Position numbers and translations under genes: made by a program | NCBI RefSeq assembly: GCF_014323705.1 | Contig: NZ_JABVEC010000013.1 | Coordinates: 1 to 64,000 of the forward strand | Direction of reading: 5' to 3' | Origin: Actinomadura alba | Lineage (GTDB): Bacteria > Actinomycetota > Actinomycetes > Streptosporangiales > Streptosporangiaceae | Length of the DNA: 64,000 bases | In this document: positions 8,294 to 16,368 of the stretch, in pieces | How the letters are laid out: each line of letters begins with the position of its first letter | Position numbering within the stretch: position 1 is the stretch's first letter | The notes under the pieces: model-generated | Told to the model about the DNA's origin: nothing | The model's database searches: none | The model's input: the letters and a program-made list of their open reading frames with translations, nothing else

Positions 8294-8796
8294 CGTCCCT
8301 CCTCCAGCGTCCGGGTCAGCGCGGCGATGCCCCGGCTGGTGTGCGTCTTGACAGTGCCGGTCGAAACGCCCATCGCCTCGGCTATCTCCTGCTCGCTCAG
8401 GTCATGCCAGTACCGGAGCGTCAGGGCTTCACGCTGGCGTGCGGGCAACCGCGCCAGCGCGGCCAGGACCTCACGATGGTCTTCATGGATGAGTGCCATC
8501 TGCTCGGACGAGGCCTCGTGCCGTACGGCCGGTGCTCGCAGCCTGGCGACGCGCAGATGCCGATGCCGGTTGCGGACCAGGTTGCAGACGGTGGTCCGCA
8601 GGTACGGGAGCGCGGCCTGCGGATCACGAAGCCTCCGTTGCCGCCGGTGCAGCCGCGCGAACGCCTCCTGCGCGACGTCCTCCGGATCGTCCGCGCCGAG
8701 CAGTGCCGCCAGCCGGACCAGACGCGTGAAGTTTCCCCGGTACAGCTCTGTCACGAGCGGGTCTGGCTCGGCGGCCGTGTCATGTACGGTGCCCAT
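8290..8796 (-). CDS. SigE-family ECF RNA polymerase sigma factor
   Basis: About 168 aa with sigma region 2 (about residues 15-80, including DPEDVAQEAFARLHRR) and region 4 (about 105-160, RQREALTLRYWHDLSEQEIAEAMGVSTGTVKTHTSRGIAAL). It belongs to the short SigE-like ECF group of actinobacteria and directs RNA polymerase to a stress or envelope regulon. The first ATG at 8796 is preceded in frame by a GTG at 8799, and GGAAGG lies further upstream; either codon could start translation. It is the first gene of a two-gene operon with the CU044_5270 protein. Confidence 0.9.
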   Translation of the reverse strand: MGTVHDTAAEPDPLVTELYRGNFTRLVRLAALLGADDPEDVAQEAFARLHRRQRRLRDPQAALPYLRTTVCNLVRNRHRHLRVARLRAPAVRHEASSEQMALIHEDHREVLAALARLPARQREALTLRYWHDLSEQEIAEAMGVSTGTVKTHTSRGIAALTRTLEEGR

Positions 8797-8892
8797 CACG
8801 CCTGCAAGACACCTTCCGGCCGATGGGGTTGACAGCCTCCGGCCGCTATTTTCACCGGGCCGGAGCCCACGGATGATCCGATAGCGGCGAGG

Positions 8893-9321
8893 TCATGGAC
8901 TCCCGCTGCCGGCGCCCAAGGGGCCGACATACAGCCAGGCGCCGTCCAGGACGACGAAGCGGCTGTGCTCCTCCAGGCATCCGACGCGGCCCCGTTCGAG
9001 GTAATGGGCGCGGAAGCGGACGGCTCCGCCGGTATGGAAGGCGCTCCCGTCGGTGCTCTGGAGGACTTCCAGCCGCACCCATCGCGTGGCCGGGTCGAGG
9101 CCTATGAGCCGCGGCCGGGTCGCCGGATGCCAGGTGCGCAAGAGATATGCCTCGTCGCCCCTGCCGAACGCGCTGAACCGCGAGCGCATGAGCCGCTCCG
9201 CGGTCGGCGCCTTCGCGGCGCCACGGTGGAAACGCCCGCAACAATCCTGGTACGGCGCGGGCAACCCGCAAAGACAGTCCTTGGCGGCGGCGATCGGGCG
9301 GCGTCCGGGCATGTTCCTCAT
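8893..9321 (-). CDS. YchJ family protein (UPF0225) with SEC-C zinc motif
   Basis: 142-aa protein. The N-terminal Cys-rich segment, with C16, C18, C27 and C28 followed by His, is a SEC-C-type zinc site. The rest (RLMRSRFSAFGRGDEAYLLRTWHP) is the classical YchJ core with an NTF2-like fold. The role is not established. It is single-domain and of normal family length. The start at 9321 has no clear ribosome binding site; an ATG three codons later (9312) follows GAGGAA closely and may be the real one. Confidence 0.85.
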   Translation of the reverse strand: MRNMPGRRPIAAAKDCLCGLPAPYQDCCGRFHRGAAKAPTAERLMRSRFSAFGRGDEAYLLRTWHPATRPRLIGLDPATRWVRLEVLQSTDGSAFHTGGAVRFRAHYLERGRVGCLEEHSRFVVLDGAWLYVGPLGAGSGSP

Positions 9322-9338
9322 TGTGCCGGGCCGAACCG

Positions 9339-9821
9339 CTAGGTGAGCCTCGTGAAGTTCATGTCCATCCAGTGCCGCGAGCCCGAGCCGTCGTCGGTCC
9401 GTTCCCAGCTGGCCGTCATCGCGTTGCGGTCGGGGGCGATCACAAGCGTTGCGCGTTCTGAGTCACCCGCGAACGTCCAGACGCCGTCGTCGCTCACGCT
9501 CGCCTGCATGGTGGTGAAGTTGCCGTGGTTGTCGAAGGAACGCATCGGGTAGGTCCGGGTGGCCGGATCGTAGGGGCCGATCATCTCGATGACCTCGACC
9601 TGGTCGTCCCCCATCCGCACATCCACACGGTGGATCAGGAAGAACCCGCCCGCGAGCCACTCGTAGGTGTCGGTTCCGGCGATCCGGATGGTCGGCTCGG
9701 ACGGAGTCGCCACGGTCTGTCCTCGTGACCGCCAGTGTCCGACCAGGGCGTCCAGACGCCTGTTCTCGGCCTCTGTCGCCGGTCTCTGACCTGAAGCCCG
9801 GGTGTTGCTGTTGTCGGTCAT
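9339..9821 (-). CDS. DUF1579 family protein
   Basis: 160-aa protein starting MTDNSNTRASG. LDALVGHWRSRGQT, then DTYEWLAGGFFLIHRVD, IGPYDPATRTYPMRSFDNHG and a closing SWERTDDGSGSRHWMDMNF strand, fit the DUF1579 beta-barrel. The ATG at 9821 has an excellent AGGAGGAGAA site. It is transcribed away from the ArsR/SRPBCC pair across a 99-base region holding an inverted repeat, so ArsR may control it. Members often sit beside ArsR-SRPBCC genes, but no activity is known to me. Confidence 0.75.
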   Translation of the reverse strand: MTDNSNTRASGQRPATEAENRRLDALVGHWRSRGQTVATPSEPTIRIAGTDTYEWLAGGFFLIHRVDVRMGDDQVEVIEMIGPYDPATRTYPMRSFDNHGNFTTMQASVSDDGVWTFAGDSERATLVIAPDRNAMTASWERTDDGSGSRHWMDMNFTRLT

Positions 9822-9846
9822 GACGTTCTCCTCCTCAACCGGTAAG

Positions 9847-9878
9847 CTATGTAAGCTCGTTCTTAAACACTTACATAG
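9847..9878. promoter_or_regulatory. Inverted repeat, candidate ArsR-family operator
   Basis: CTATGTAAG (9847-9855) and CTTACATAG (9870-9878) are perfect 9-bp arms with a 14-base spacer. The site is centred in the divergent promoter region, so one site could serve both the DUF1579 gene and the ArsR gene. The AT-rich sequence stands out from its surroundings. Confidence 0.65.
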
Positions 9879-9920
9879 ATCTTGATCGTCATGCAACCGG
9901 TGGGATGGAGGTGGTGACCG

Positions 9921-10268
9921 ATGGACGAGGCGTTGCGGGCGATCGCCGACCCCACTCGCCGCGCGATCCTCATGCTGCTCCGCGATGGTGAGGTGGCGGC
10001 GGGCGACATCGCCCAGCGCTTTCCCGCTCTCAGCCGCCCGGCGGTGTCCCAGCACCTGCGGGTGCTCGCACATGCCGGTCTGGTTGAGGTCCGCCGCGAC
10101 GGCAACCGCCGTCTCTACCGGCTGCGGCGTGAGGGCCTGGCCGAGGCGGCCGGGTTCTTCACCGAGATGTGGTCTGACCGGCTCGGCCGCCTCAAACACG
10201 CGGCCGAACGGGAGGAGCGGCAGCAGCGGACGCACATGCGCGATGAGGACGAGAGAGGGCCGGCATGA
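9921..10268 (+). CDS. ArsR-family winged-helix regulator
   Basis: 115-aa regulator. DEALRAIADPTRRAILMLLRDGEVAAGDIAQRFPALSRPAVSQHLRVLAHAGLVEVRRDGNRRLYRL is a complete ArsR-type winged helix. The metal-binding ELCVCDL motif is absent, which places it in the non-metal group that usually regulates a neighbouring SRPBCC (AHSA1-like) gene. GGAGGTG lies eight bases before the ATG. It overlaps the next gene by four bases (ATGA), so the two are coupled. Confidence 0.9.
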   Translation: MDEALRAIADPTRRAILMLLRDGEVAAGDIAQRFPALSRPAVSQHLRVLAHAGLVEVRRDGNRRLYRLRREGLAEAAGFFTEMWSDRLGRLKHAAEREERQQRTHMRDEDERGPA

Positions 10269-10708
10269 ACGACGCAGAGGACAGGATGATCGAGCAGACG
10301 CTGTGGATGGACGCTCGCCCCGAGACGGTCTGGCGGTTCTTCACCGACCCGGCGCGGCTGGCGCAATGGTGGGGGCGGGCAGAACTGGACGCCCGTCCCG
10401 GCGGAGTCCTGCGGGTGTCGATGCAGGAGGGCCGGCGCCCGGTGATGCGTGGCGAATTCGTCGAGCTCGTGCCGTACGAGAGGATCGTCTTCACCTTCGG
10501 CTGGGAGGCCACCCCCTCAGCGCCCGACATCCCACCCGGTTCCACCCGGGTCGAGGTGACTCTCACCGCAGACGGTGGCGGCACCAGACTCAACCTTCAG
10601 CACAACGGCCTTCCGCCCGCGCTGGGCACCGAGACCAGCGACGGATGGGCGTACGTCCTCGACCTTCTTCGCAAAGCGGCGACAAGCCACCGAGAACAGG
10701 ACTCGTGA
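10265..10708 (+). CDS. SRPBCC (AHSA1-like) domain protein
   Basis: 147-aa START-like ligand-binding protein. The features IEQTLWMDARPETVWRFFTDPARLAQWWG and GEFVELVPYERIVFTFGWE are standard for the AHSA1/CalC branch of SRPBCC proteins. These bind or transform hydrophobic ligands; the ligand is unknown. It is coupled to the ArsR gene by an ATGA overlap, the usual genomic pairing. A convergent EEP-family gene follows 27 bases later. Confidence 0.88.
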   Translation: MNDAEDRMIEQTLWMDARPETVWRFFTDPARLAQWWGRAELDARPGGVLRVSMQEGRRPVMRGEFVELVPYERIVFTFGWEATPSAPDIPPGSTRVEVTLTADGGGTRLNLQHNGLPPALGTETSDGWAYVLDLLRKAATSHREQDS

Positions 10709-10735
10709 ACCTCACCTGTACCAGTCGTCGGACGG

Positions 10736-11509
10736 TCAACCGGAGATCTCGGCGGCGATTCCGTAGTGGTCGGACAGGAAGGCGGACCGGCCGTTGGGCA
10801 GCCGGACCGCGTCCTGGAACACCAGACGCGCGTCGGCCGCCGGTTCCTGGCCGGCCGGCGCACGCATGAGCACCTGGTCGATGGCCTTGGTGTCGCCGAA
10901 CTCCGGCGTGGGCCGGTAGGTCGGTTCGGAGTCGCCCGCGAGCACGTCGCGCAGTCCGGTGGCGGACACGAACTCGTCGAAGAGCCAGGAGTCCCTGGGC
11001 ACGTTGAAGTCGCCCATGACCAGGAGCGGATCCGCCGAGCCGGTCTCGGCGACGGCGGAGGCGAGCTCCTTCAGCTCGGCGGCTTCGATGCGGGCATAGG
11101 TGTTCGCCCGGGACCAGTCGCCGGTCTTGTTGGCGGACAGATGAGTGTTCACCACCGTGACGGGCCGGCCCTCGATCTGGACGCGAGCGACGAGCGCGCC
11201 CTTTCGCATCAGCCACTCGCCGCGGGCGGGCCCGTTGCGGCGGAAGGACACGAACCGCTGGTCGGTGATCGGCCATCGGGAGAGGGTCACGAGTCCGCCC
11301 TGGACCAGTGGGAACGTCGCCGCATGGGCGGCATGGCCGTACGACTCAGTGATCTTGCGGAGCAGTGCGAGGTTCAGCGGCGACATGACCTCCTGCAGGC
11401 AGACCACGTCGTACGCCGATCGTTCGAGGATCTGGCCGAGCGCGCGAAGCCGGGCACGCGCCTGCCCGCGGAAGAGCGTGTTGAAGGTGAGCGTCCGGAT
11501 CGTGGCCAT
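10736..11509 (-). CDS. Endonuclease/exonuclease/phosphatase family protein
   Basis: 257 aa if started at the ATG at 11509 (MATIRTLTFNT). The EEP fold is shown by TFNT, YDVVCLQEV (metal-binding Glu), VVNTHLS, GDFNVPRDS and the catalytic SDHYGI near the end. Such proteins cleave phosphodiester or phosphate bonds in nucleic acids or lipids; the substrate cannot be told. A longer frame reaches 11566 with a GTG start, but the conserved fold begins at the chosen ATG. No signal peptide is visible. No good ribosome binding site precedes the ATG, so it may be leaderless. Confidence 0.82.
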   Translation of the reverse strand: MATIRTLTFNTLFRGQARARLRALGQILERSAYDVVCLQEVMSPLNLALLRKITESYGHAAHAATFPLVQGGLVTLSRWPITDQRFVSFRRNGPARGEWLMRKGALVARVQIEGRPVTVVNTHLSANKTGDWSRANTYARIEAAELKELASAVAETGSADPLLVMGDFNVPRDSWLFDEFVSATGLRDVLAGDSEPTYRPTPEFGDTKAIDQVLMRAPAGQEPAADARLVFQDAVRLPNGRSAFLSDHYGIAAEISG

Positions 11510-11623
11510 CCGTAAAGAATGGCGAACGGACCGGGTCACCCGCAGCCCGGTCTCCCGGGACGTCACGGACGAACGGCCGGCGGCGGCGGAAATCGTCGGC
11601 GCGTCGGTCTATCGTGTCGAGGC

Positions 11624-12016
11624 ATGGCGACCTGGGATGACGTACGCCGGATCGCGCTGGCGTTGCCGGCCACCACTGAGCGGTCCACGCGGGACGGTCT
11701 GCCCGGATGGCGGGTGAAGGACAAGGCGTTCACCTGGGAGAGACCACTGCGGCGCGCGGACCTCGAAGCACTGGGCGCGGCGGCTCCGCAGGGACCGATC
11801 CTCGGCGTGCGAGTGCCCGACGTCGGGGTCAAAGAGGCGCTGCTGGCCGATGACCCGGACGTGTACTTCACCACACCGCACTTCGACGGGTATCCGGCCA
11901 TCCTCGTACGTCTGGACCGGATCCCGGTCCCCGAGCTCGAGGAACTGCTGGTCGAGGCGTGGCTGGACCGCGCACCGAAACGGCTGGCCAAGGAGTACGT
12001 AGACGCCTCGGAATGA
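11624..12016 (+). CDS. MmcQ/YjbR family DNA-binding-fold protein
   Basis: 130 aa. It starts with MATWDDVRRIALALPATTE and contains GWRVKDKAFTWERPL, VRVPDVGVKEALLADDPDVYFTTPHFDGYPAILVRLD and a closing LVEAWLDRAPKRLAKEY helix, all typical of MmcQ/YjbR proteins with a CyaY-like fold. The role is unknown. The ATG at 11624 is preceded by TATCGT and no clear Shine-Dalgarno sequence, so it may be leaderless. It diverges from the EEP gene. Confidence 0.85.
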   Translation: MATWDDVRRIALALPATTERSTRDGLPGWRVKDKAFTWERPLRRADLEALGAAAPQGPILGVRVPDVGVKEALLADDPDVYFTTPHFDGYPAILVRLDRIPVPELEELLVEAWLDRAPKRLAKEYVDASE

Positions 12017-12052
12017 GAAACCGTCCGCCCGGCGCGAAGGGGCCGAGCCGAT

Positions 12053-12982
12053 TCAGGCACCGAGGCGATCGGCCAGGTCGAGCAGTTGGGGCAGCCGCAG
12101 AACCCGTTCGCCCGAACCCGGCAGGCGCACATGGAGCGGTTCGGTCCAGCGGGTGGGGATCTCGTCGATCCCGTAGCGCGCACCCGCGAGAGCGCCGGTC
12201 ACCGCTGCAACGGTGTCCGTGTCGCCGCCGAGGTCGATCGCGGCGCGGATCGCGTCCTCGTAGCCGGTCGTGGTGCGCAGAGCCCAGACTGCGGATCCAA
12301 GGCATGGCCAGACGGCGCCGTTGAACTCAGTGGCCTGGTCGGGGTGCCAGTCGGGGGCCAGAACGGTGGCGTAGCGCTCGCGATGGCCGGGGTGGATGAC
12401 GGCCAGGGTGCCGGGGAGGGCATCGAGGGGGTCGGTGCCCTCCAGCGCGACGCGGATGAGCTCGTGGAAGATGGCGGTGCCCTCCCACGCGGCGCGATCG
12501 CCGTGGGTGAGGGCGGCCATGCGGTTGGCGGCGTCCATGGTGACGCGCCGGCCGCCACGGGCGAAATAGACCGCAGAGGTGGACGCCCGCATCAGCGAGC
12601 CGTTGCCCGCGGCGCGCCCGCCGACCTGGAAGTGGATTGCGGCGGCCAGGTCCCAGGGCATGCCGTTGGTCAGGACGTCCCTGGTCTGCAACCCGATGTC
12701 CCTGGGCCCGGACGCGGCCCAGCGCTGGAAGCGGCTGAACATGTCCGGCGGATCCAGCCCGTCGCGCTCCAGCAGCGACTCGGCGACCAGTACGGCCATC
12801 TGAGTATCGTCGGTCGCCTCGCCGGGTTCCCAGCCACGGCCTCCGCACATCTCGCCGGTGGTGTCGGGTGCGGGAAACCGCGCCGAGAACGCCCCTGCGG
12901 GCCCGAACTCGAACGGGGCGCCCAGCGCGTCGCCCACGGCCGCCCCGACGATGGTCCCCGCGACGCGCTCACTCCGCTTCAC
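12053..12982 (-). CDS. ADP-ribosylglycohydrolase family protein
   Basis: 309-aa DraG/ARH-type hydrolase that removes ADP-ribose from proteins or small molecules. Metal-binding motifs are complete: G-AVGDALGAPFEF at 12-26, ATDDTQM with T57, D58 and D59, and LGGDTDT (251-257) with D254 and D256. HGD (160-162) is also present. It is cytoplasmic and of normal length. It stands alone downstream of a convergent MmcQ gene; no ADP-ribosyltransferase partner is nearby. Confidence 0.92.
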   Translation of the reverse strand: MKRSERVAGTIVGAAVGDALGAPFEFGPAGAFSARFPAPDTTGEMCGGRGWEPGEATDDTQMAVLVAESLLERDGLDPPDMFSRFQRWAASGPRDIGLQTRDVLTNGMPWDLAAAIHFQVGGRAAGNGSLMRASTSAVYFARGGRRVTMDAANRMAALTHGDRAAWEGTAIFHELIRVALEGTDPLDALPGTLAVIHPGHRERYATVLAPDWHPDQATEFNGAVWPCLGSAVWALRTTTGYEDAIRAAIDLGGDTDTVAAVTGALAGARYGIDEIPTRWTEPLHVRLPGSGERVLRLPQLLDLADRLGA

Positions 12983-13055
12983 CTCGTGAGGCTACCGGTG
13001 CCGCGATGACCGTCGATGAGCGCCGGTGCATGATCACTATCTAACGGTTGGAGTT

Positions 13056-14096
13056 CTAGGAGGCTCGGTCGCCGGCGGTCGGGAGCCGGGTGTGCTCGTC
13101 CGTGCGAGCCATCTCGCGAAGCGCCTCCGCGGTCGCCCCCACGCTCCCGGTCAGATCGGCGCCACGCAGGTCCGCGCCGGTCAGATCGGCGCCGGTCAGG
13201 TTCGCGCCGCGCAGGTCGGCTCGGCTCAGGTCGGCCTTGGTCAGGTTCGTTTCGCTGAAGTCGGTGTCGCGCAGACGCGCGTACGAGAGGTCGGCGCGGT
13301 TGAGGTTGGCCCGGCACAGGTTGGCGCCGGTGAGGCGAATCTGCGACAGCTCAGCCGCCATCAGGTCGATGCGATCTCTGTCGTGCTCGTGATCGCGGCG
13401 GCCGATGACGACCAGGGCGGCCTTGAGGTCGGTGCGAAGGCGGTGCCGCTCCGGTGCCTCGGCGGGCTGCTCCGGCCGTCGCGGGATCGGCACGTGCGCG
13501 TCGGGATCCTGGGAGTGCTCGCGGACGAAGGCGGCGAGCACCGCCATGACGGTGGGGTGGTCGCGGGTGGAGTCGCGGGCGATGCGTTCCAGTGCGTAGA
13601 TGCCGCCGAGCCGGATGTCGGCCTTGTCGGAGCCGAGTTGTTCGATCGCGGCGGTATAGCGGCCGGTGACCATGCTCTGCTCGGTCAGTTCGAGCGTGCG
13701 GCGCTGTCCGTGTTCGGTGGCCTCGGCCGACCGCTGCGCGGCCTGGGCGGTGTGATGGGCGGCGTCCGCCGAACGGCGCGCGGAGGTGGCGTTACTGGCG
13801 GTGTAGTAGATCGCGGCGGCCGCGAGAAGCCCGGTGCCGACGGTGAGAGCACGCCCGCGGACGGCGTCGAGCGCGTCGGCGAGTTCCTTGCCCTTGAGCC
13901 CGTCCCGGCCGCCGACCTCGACGCCGTCCAGGTGCTCGAGCACCCACGGCCCGCCCGGTCCCAGCGTCCAGACCAGCGCGCAGGCCACCAGTGCGCCACC
14001 GGCGAGTAGCGCCAGGGTCCGGACCCGGTCGCGCGCCCGCCGGCCTCCGCTGACCGGCCCCGCCCCGGCAGGATCCCCCGCCTGATCGTCAACCAT
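13056..14096 (-). CDS. Membrane-anchored pentapeptide-repeat protein
   Basis: 346 aa from the ATG at 14096 (MVDDQAGDP). Two hydrophobic helices (about residues 27-45 and 82-98) precede a helical stretch rich in Ala, then a segment GRYTAAIEQLGSDKADIRLGGIYALERIARDS (about 144-175) seen in many actinobacterial membrane proteins. About 13 pentapeptide units (A[D/N]LXX, roughly 253-317) form a right-handed beta-helix. The function is unknown; pentapeptide proteins can mimic DNA or scaffold partners. A related gene lies at 46236. The frame opens further upstream to 14201 without recognisable sequence. A Tn3 remnant lies just upstream. Confidence 0.82.
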   Translation of the reverse strand: MVDDQAGDPAGAGPVSGGRRARDRVRTLALLAGGALVACALVWTLGPGGPWVLEHLDGVEVGGRDGLKGKELADALDAVRGRALTVGTGLLAAAAIYYTASNATSARRSADAAHHTAQAAQRSAEATEHGQRRTLELTEQSMVTGRYTAAIEQLGSDKADIRLGGIYALERIARDSTRDHPTVMAVLAAFVREHSQDPDAHVPIPRRPEQPAEAPERHRLRTDLKAALVVIGRRDHEHDRDRIDLMAAELSQIRLTGANLCRANLNRADLSYARLRDTDFSETNLTKADLSRADLRGANLTGADLTGADLRGADLTGSVGATAEALREMARTDEHTRLPTAGDRAS

Positions 14097-14261
14097 GGTC
14101 CGGACTCTACGAACCTCCGGCGTGCCATGGGGGGTATCGCCGAGGTGAGCCCAAAAGGGGCCATGGGATGATCTTGAAGCCCTGAGAGCCCGGCCCGTCA
14201 CCCATTCGGCTCAGTGCCGTTGGTGGTGATGTTGACCGTCGTCTGGGGCCTGGGGTGGGTT

Positions 14262-15079
14262 GTGACCTCGATCGAACGAACCGCATATCCGCGGTTCAAG
14301 CGGCTGATCACCGCGCATGAGCTGTATCTGTTCTTCTCGCCGACGCGTGATGAGCTTGCGTGGGCGTCGGATGCCACGGACTGCGATGAGCATCTGCTGG
14401 CCCTGCTGCTGATGCTGAAGTCGTATCAGCGCATGGGGTGCTTCCCGAAGCTGGACGTCCCGGAGATGGTGGTTACCGGCCCAGCAAGCAGGCCGAGTAC
14501 GAGCACATCGACGCCCTAGTCGGCGAGCCGGGCAAGAACGTCATCGACTGGGACCTGATCGAGTCCCAGTTCCGGCACCTGATGCGGGTGGCCGTCTCCG
14601 TCCGTGAGGGTGCGATCTCCTCCTCCACGCTGCTCAAGCCCCTGCGGTCGGGGTCGAAGAAGAACGCCACCTACATCGCCTTCCGCGAGGTCGGCCGCGT
14701 GATTCGCACCGTGCAGCTCCTGCGCTATCTCTCAGATGCCCCGCTTCGCCGGCGGGTGACGGCGGCGACGAACAAGGTCGAGTCGTTCAACCGGTTCTCG
14801 CAGTGGATCGGGTTCGGCAACCGCGGCGTCATCGCGGACAACGACCCGGTCGAGCAGGAGAAGGCGATGAAATTCAATGCTTTGCTCACGAACGCGGTCA
14901 TTTTTCACAACGCCCTGGACATCGCCGAGATCACCCGGCAGCTGCTGGAAGAGGGCTGGACGATCGAGCCGGAGGACCTGGCGCACATCTCGCCGTACCT
15001 GACCGAGCACATCAACCGGTTCGGCGAGTACTCCACGCACGAGCTGGGCATCCAGCCCGAAGCGTACGACCCGAAGCTA
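14262..15079 (+). pseudogene. Tn3-family transposase remnant with internal deletion
   Basis: Two pieces of one Tn3-type transposase are fused. The first (GTG 14262 to about 14480) reads VTSIERTAYPRFKRLITAHE and CFPKLDVPEMVV, the DUF4158 N-terminus. The second (about 14480-15079, in another frame) reads HIDALVGEPGKNVIDWDLIE to ELGIQPEAYDPKL, the C-terminal end of the DDE domain including the last acidic residue in TNKVESFN. Roughly 700 central residues, including the first two catalytic Asp, are missing, and the extreme C-terminus is cut. It cannot be active. I found no terminal inverted repeats of Tn3 type at either edge. Confidence 0.9.
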
Positions 15080-15091
15080 CGCCGGGCGGGG

Positions 15092-15715
15092 TCAGGGAGG
15101 TGTGAGGGTGTCGAGCCGGGCGGTGAGGTCGGGGTGGGCGGCGGCCAGGTGCGGGCGGGCGGCGGTCAGGGGGGCGATGAGGTCGGCGGGATCGTCGTGG
15201 GCGAGGGCCGCGTGGAGCTCGCTGATCGGGCGGCGGGCGTCGGGGGGAAGGTCCGTGAGTGCGGTGATCTGGCCGGCGAGGCGGCGCAGGTCGGCCGCGT
15301 TGCGGCGGGCCCAAGCGGCGGTGCTGCGGTCGGCGGCCCGGGCCTGACGGGTGGCCTGGACACGCTGCTCGCCGGTGGTCCCGGCCGGGCCGGGACGGCC
15401 GCGCAGGTAGCGGCGTTCGGCGGCCTGGCGGCTGGCGACGCCGAGGGGGTGGGCGAGGTCGGCCCAGCTGGCGCCCGCGTCGCGGGCCGTTTCGATCAGG
15501 CCGGTCTCCCATCCGGCGAGCTGCTCGCGTACCTGCCGCAGCAGCGACAAGGAGGCCAGGGCCTGTTCCGGACCGGGGGCGGGGGCGTTTGGGGTCTTGT
15601 GCTGGGCTTCGCGCAGGGCGGCGTCTATGGCGTTAAGGGCCGCTGCGGCGGCAAGGAACGACACCGGGCTGTGGGCGTCGGTGCGGGACAGAGACGGCTG
15701 GTCAGCCGGGATCAC
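15092..15715 (-). CDS. rheA: RheA-like repressor of hsp18
   Basis: About 207 aa. The central part (LRQVREQLAGWETGLIETARDAGASWADLAHPLGVASRQAAERRYLRGRPG) looks like a helix-turn-helix region; these proteins are annotated as HSP18 transcriptional regulators in Streptomyces. RheA of S. albus represses hsp18 and itself, is encoded divergently from hsp18 and loses DNA binding on heating. Here the gene is divergent from an hsp20 gene and the RheA operator sequence lies between them, which supports the call strongly. GTG 15715 is preferred because GGGAGG lies five bases before it; GTG 15721 overlaps that site. Confidence 0.82.
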   Translation of the reverse strand: MIPADQPSLSRTDAHSPVSFLAAAAALNAIDAALREAQHKTPNAPAPGPEQALASLSLLRQVREQLAGWETGLIETARDAGASWADLAHPLGVASRQAAERRYLRGRPGPAGTTGEQRVQATRQARAADRSTAAWARRNAADLRRLAGQITALTDLPPDARRPISELHAALAHDDPADLIAPLTAARPHLAAAHPDLTARLDTLTPP

Positions 15716-15732
15716 GGACACCTCCCTCGGGT

Positions 15733-15751
15733 TGTCATCAGGCTGACGACA
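15733..15751. promoter_or_regulatory. RheA operator O1 (imperfect)
   Basis: TGTCATC-N5-GACGACA, differing from the RheA consensus TGTCATC-N5-GATGACA at one base. It lies on the repressor side of the divergent region, 18 bases from its start codon, and could mediate autoregulation. Confidence 0.8.
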
Positions 15752-15757
15752 TCATGT

Positions 15758-15786
15758 TTGTCATCCATTGGATGACATGATACAAC
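15758..15786 (+). promoter_or_regulatory. hsp20 promoter overlapped by perfect RheA operator O2
   Basis: TGTCATC-N5-GATGACA at 15759-15777 is an exact copy of the operator reported for RheA. A promoter fits around it: TTGTCA (15758-15763), 17-base spacer, TACAAC (15781-15786). Repressor binding would cover the -35 box and spacer. The two operator centres are 26 bp apart. Confidence 0.85.
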
Positions 15787-15841
15787 GGTGTCAGTGAGGC
15801 GCATTGGCAGTAACTGCCTGAACCTGCTGGAGGTGTTTTCA

Positions 15842-16273
15842 ATGTTGATGCGCACTGACCCCTTCCGTGAGCTGGACCGGCTGGCGCAGCAGCTGATGGG
15901 CCCGGGTACCTGGTCGAGGCCGTCGGTGATGCCGATGGACGCCTACCGCGAGGGTGACGAGTACGTGGTGGCCTTCGACCTTCCCGGCGTCACCGCGGAC
16001 GCGCTCGACATCGACGTCGAGCGGAACATGCTGACCGTCAAGGCCGAGCGGCGGCCGGTGGCGAAGTCCGACGACGTGCAGATGGAGCTGTCCGAGCGGC
16101 CGCTGGGCGTCTTCTCCCGCCAGATCGTGCTCGCCGACACTCTGGACACCGAGCACATCCAGGCCGACTACGACGCGGGCGTGCTCACCCTGCGCATCCC
16201 GATCGCCGAGCGCGCCAAGCGCCGCAAGATCTCCATCGGCGTCGGATCCGGCCGCAAGGAGATCTCCGGCTGA
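15842..16273 (+). CDS. hsp18: Small heat-shock protein Hsp20/Hsp18
   Basis: 143-aa small heat-shock chaperone. The alpha-crystallin domain spans about residues 34-130 ([19 protein letters not shown] through [18 protein letters not shown]), with a short N-terminal arm starting [18 protein letters not shown] and a C-terminal extension containing ISI. It binds unfolding proteins as an oligomer. GGAGGTG at about 15830 sets the ATG at 15842 as the start, giving a leader of roughly 50 bases. Regulation by the divergent RheA-like repressor is indicated by the operators. Two DUF2267 genes follow on the same strand. Confidence 0.95.
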   Translation: MLMRTDPFRELDRLAQQLMGPGTWSRPSVMPMDAYREGDEYVVAFDLPGVTADALDIDVERNMLTVKAERRPVAKSDDVQMELSERPLGVFSRQIVLADTLDTEHIQADYDAGVLTLRIPIAERAKRRKISIGVGSGRKEISG

Positions 16274-16368
16274 TACCGGCCGGACGGGTGCGGAGGGCAC
16301 CTGATCTCCCCATCATCCCGCCCTCCGCACCCCGTGGGCAGTCCGAAGAGCAAGGGGTGGCCGCCGAG

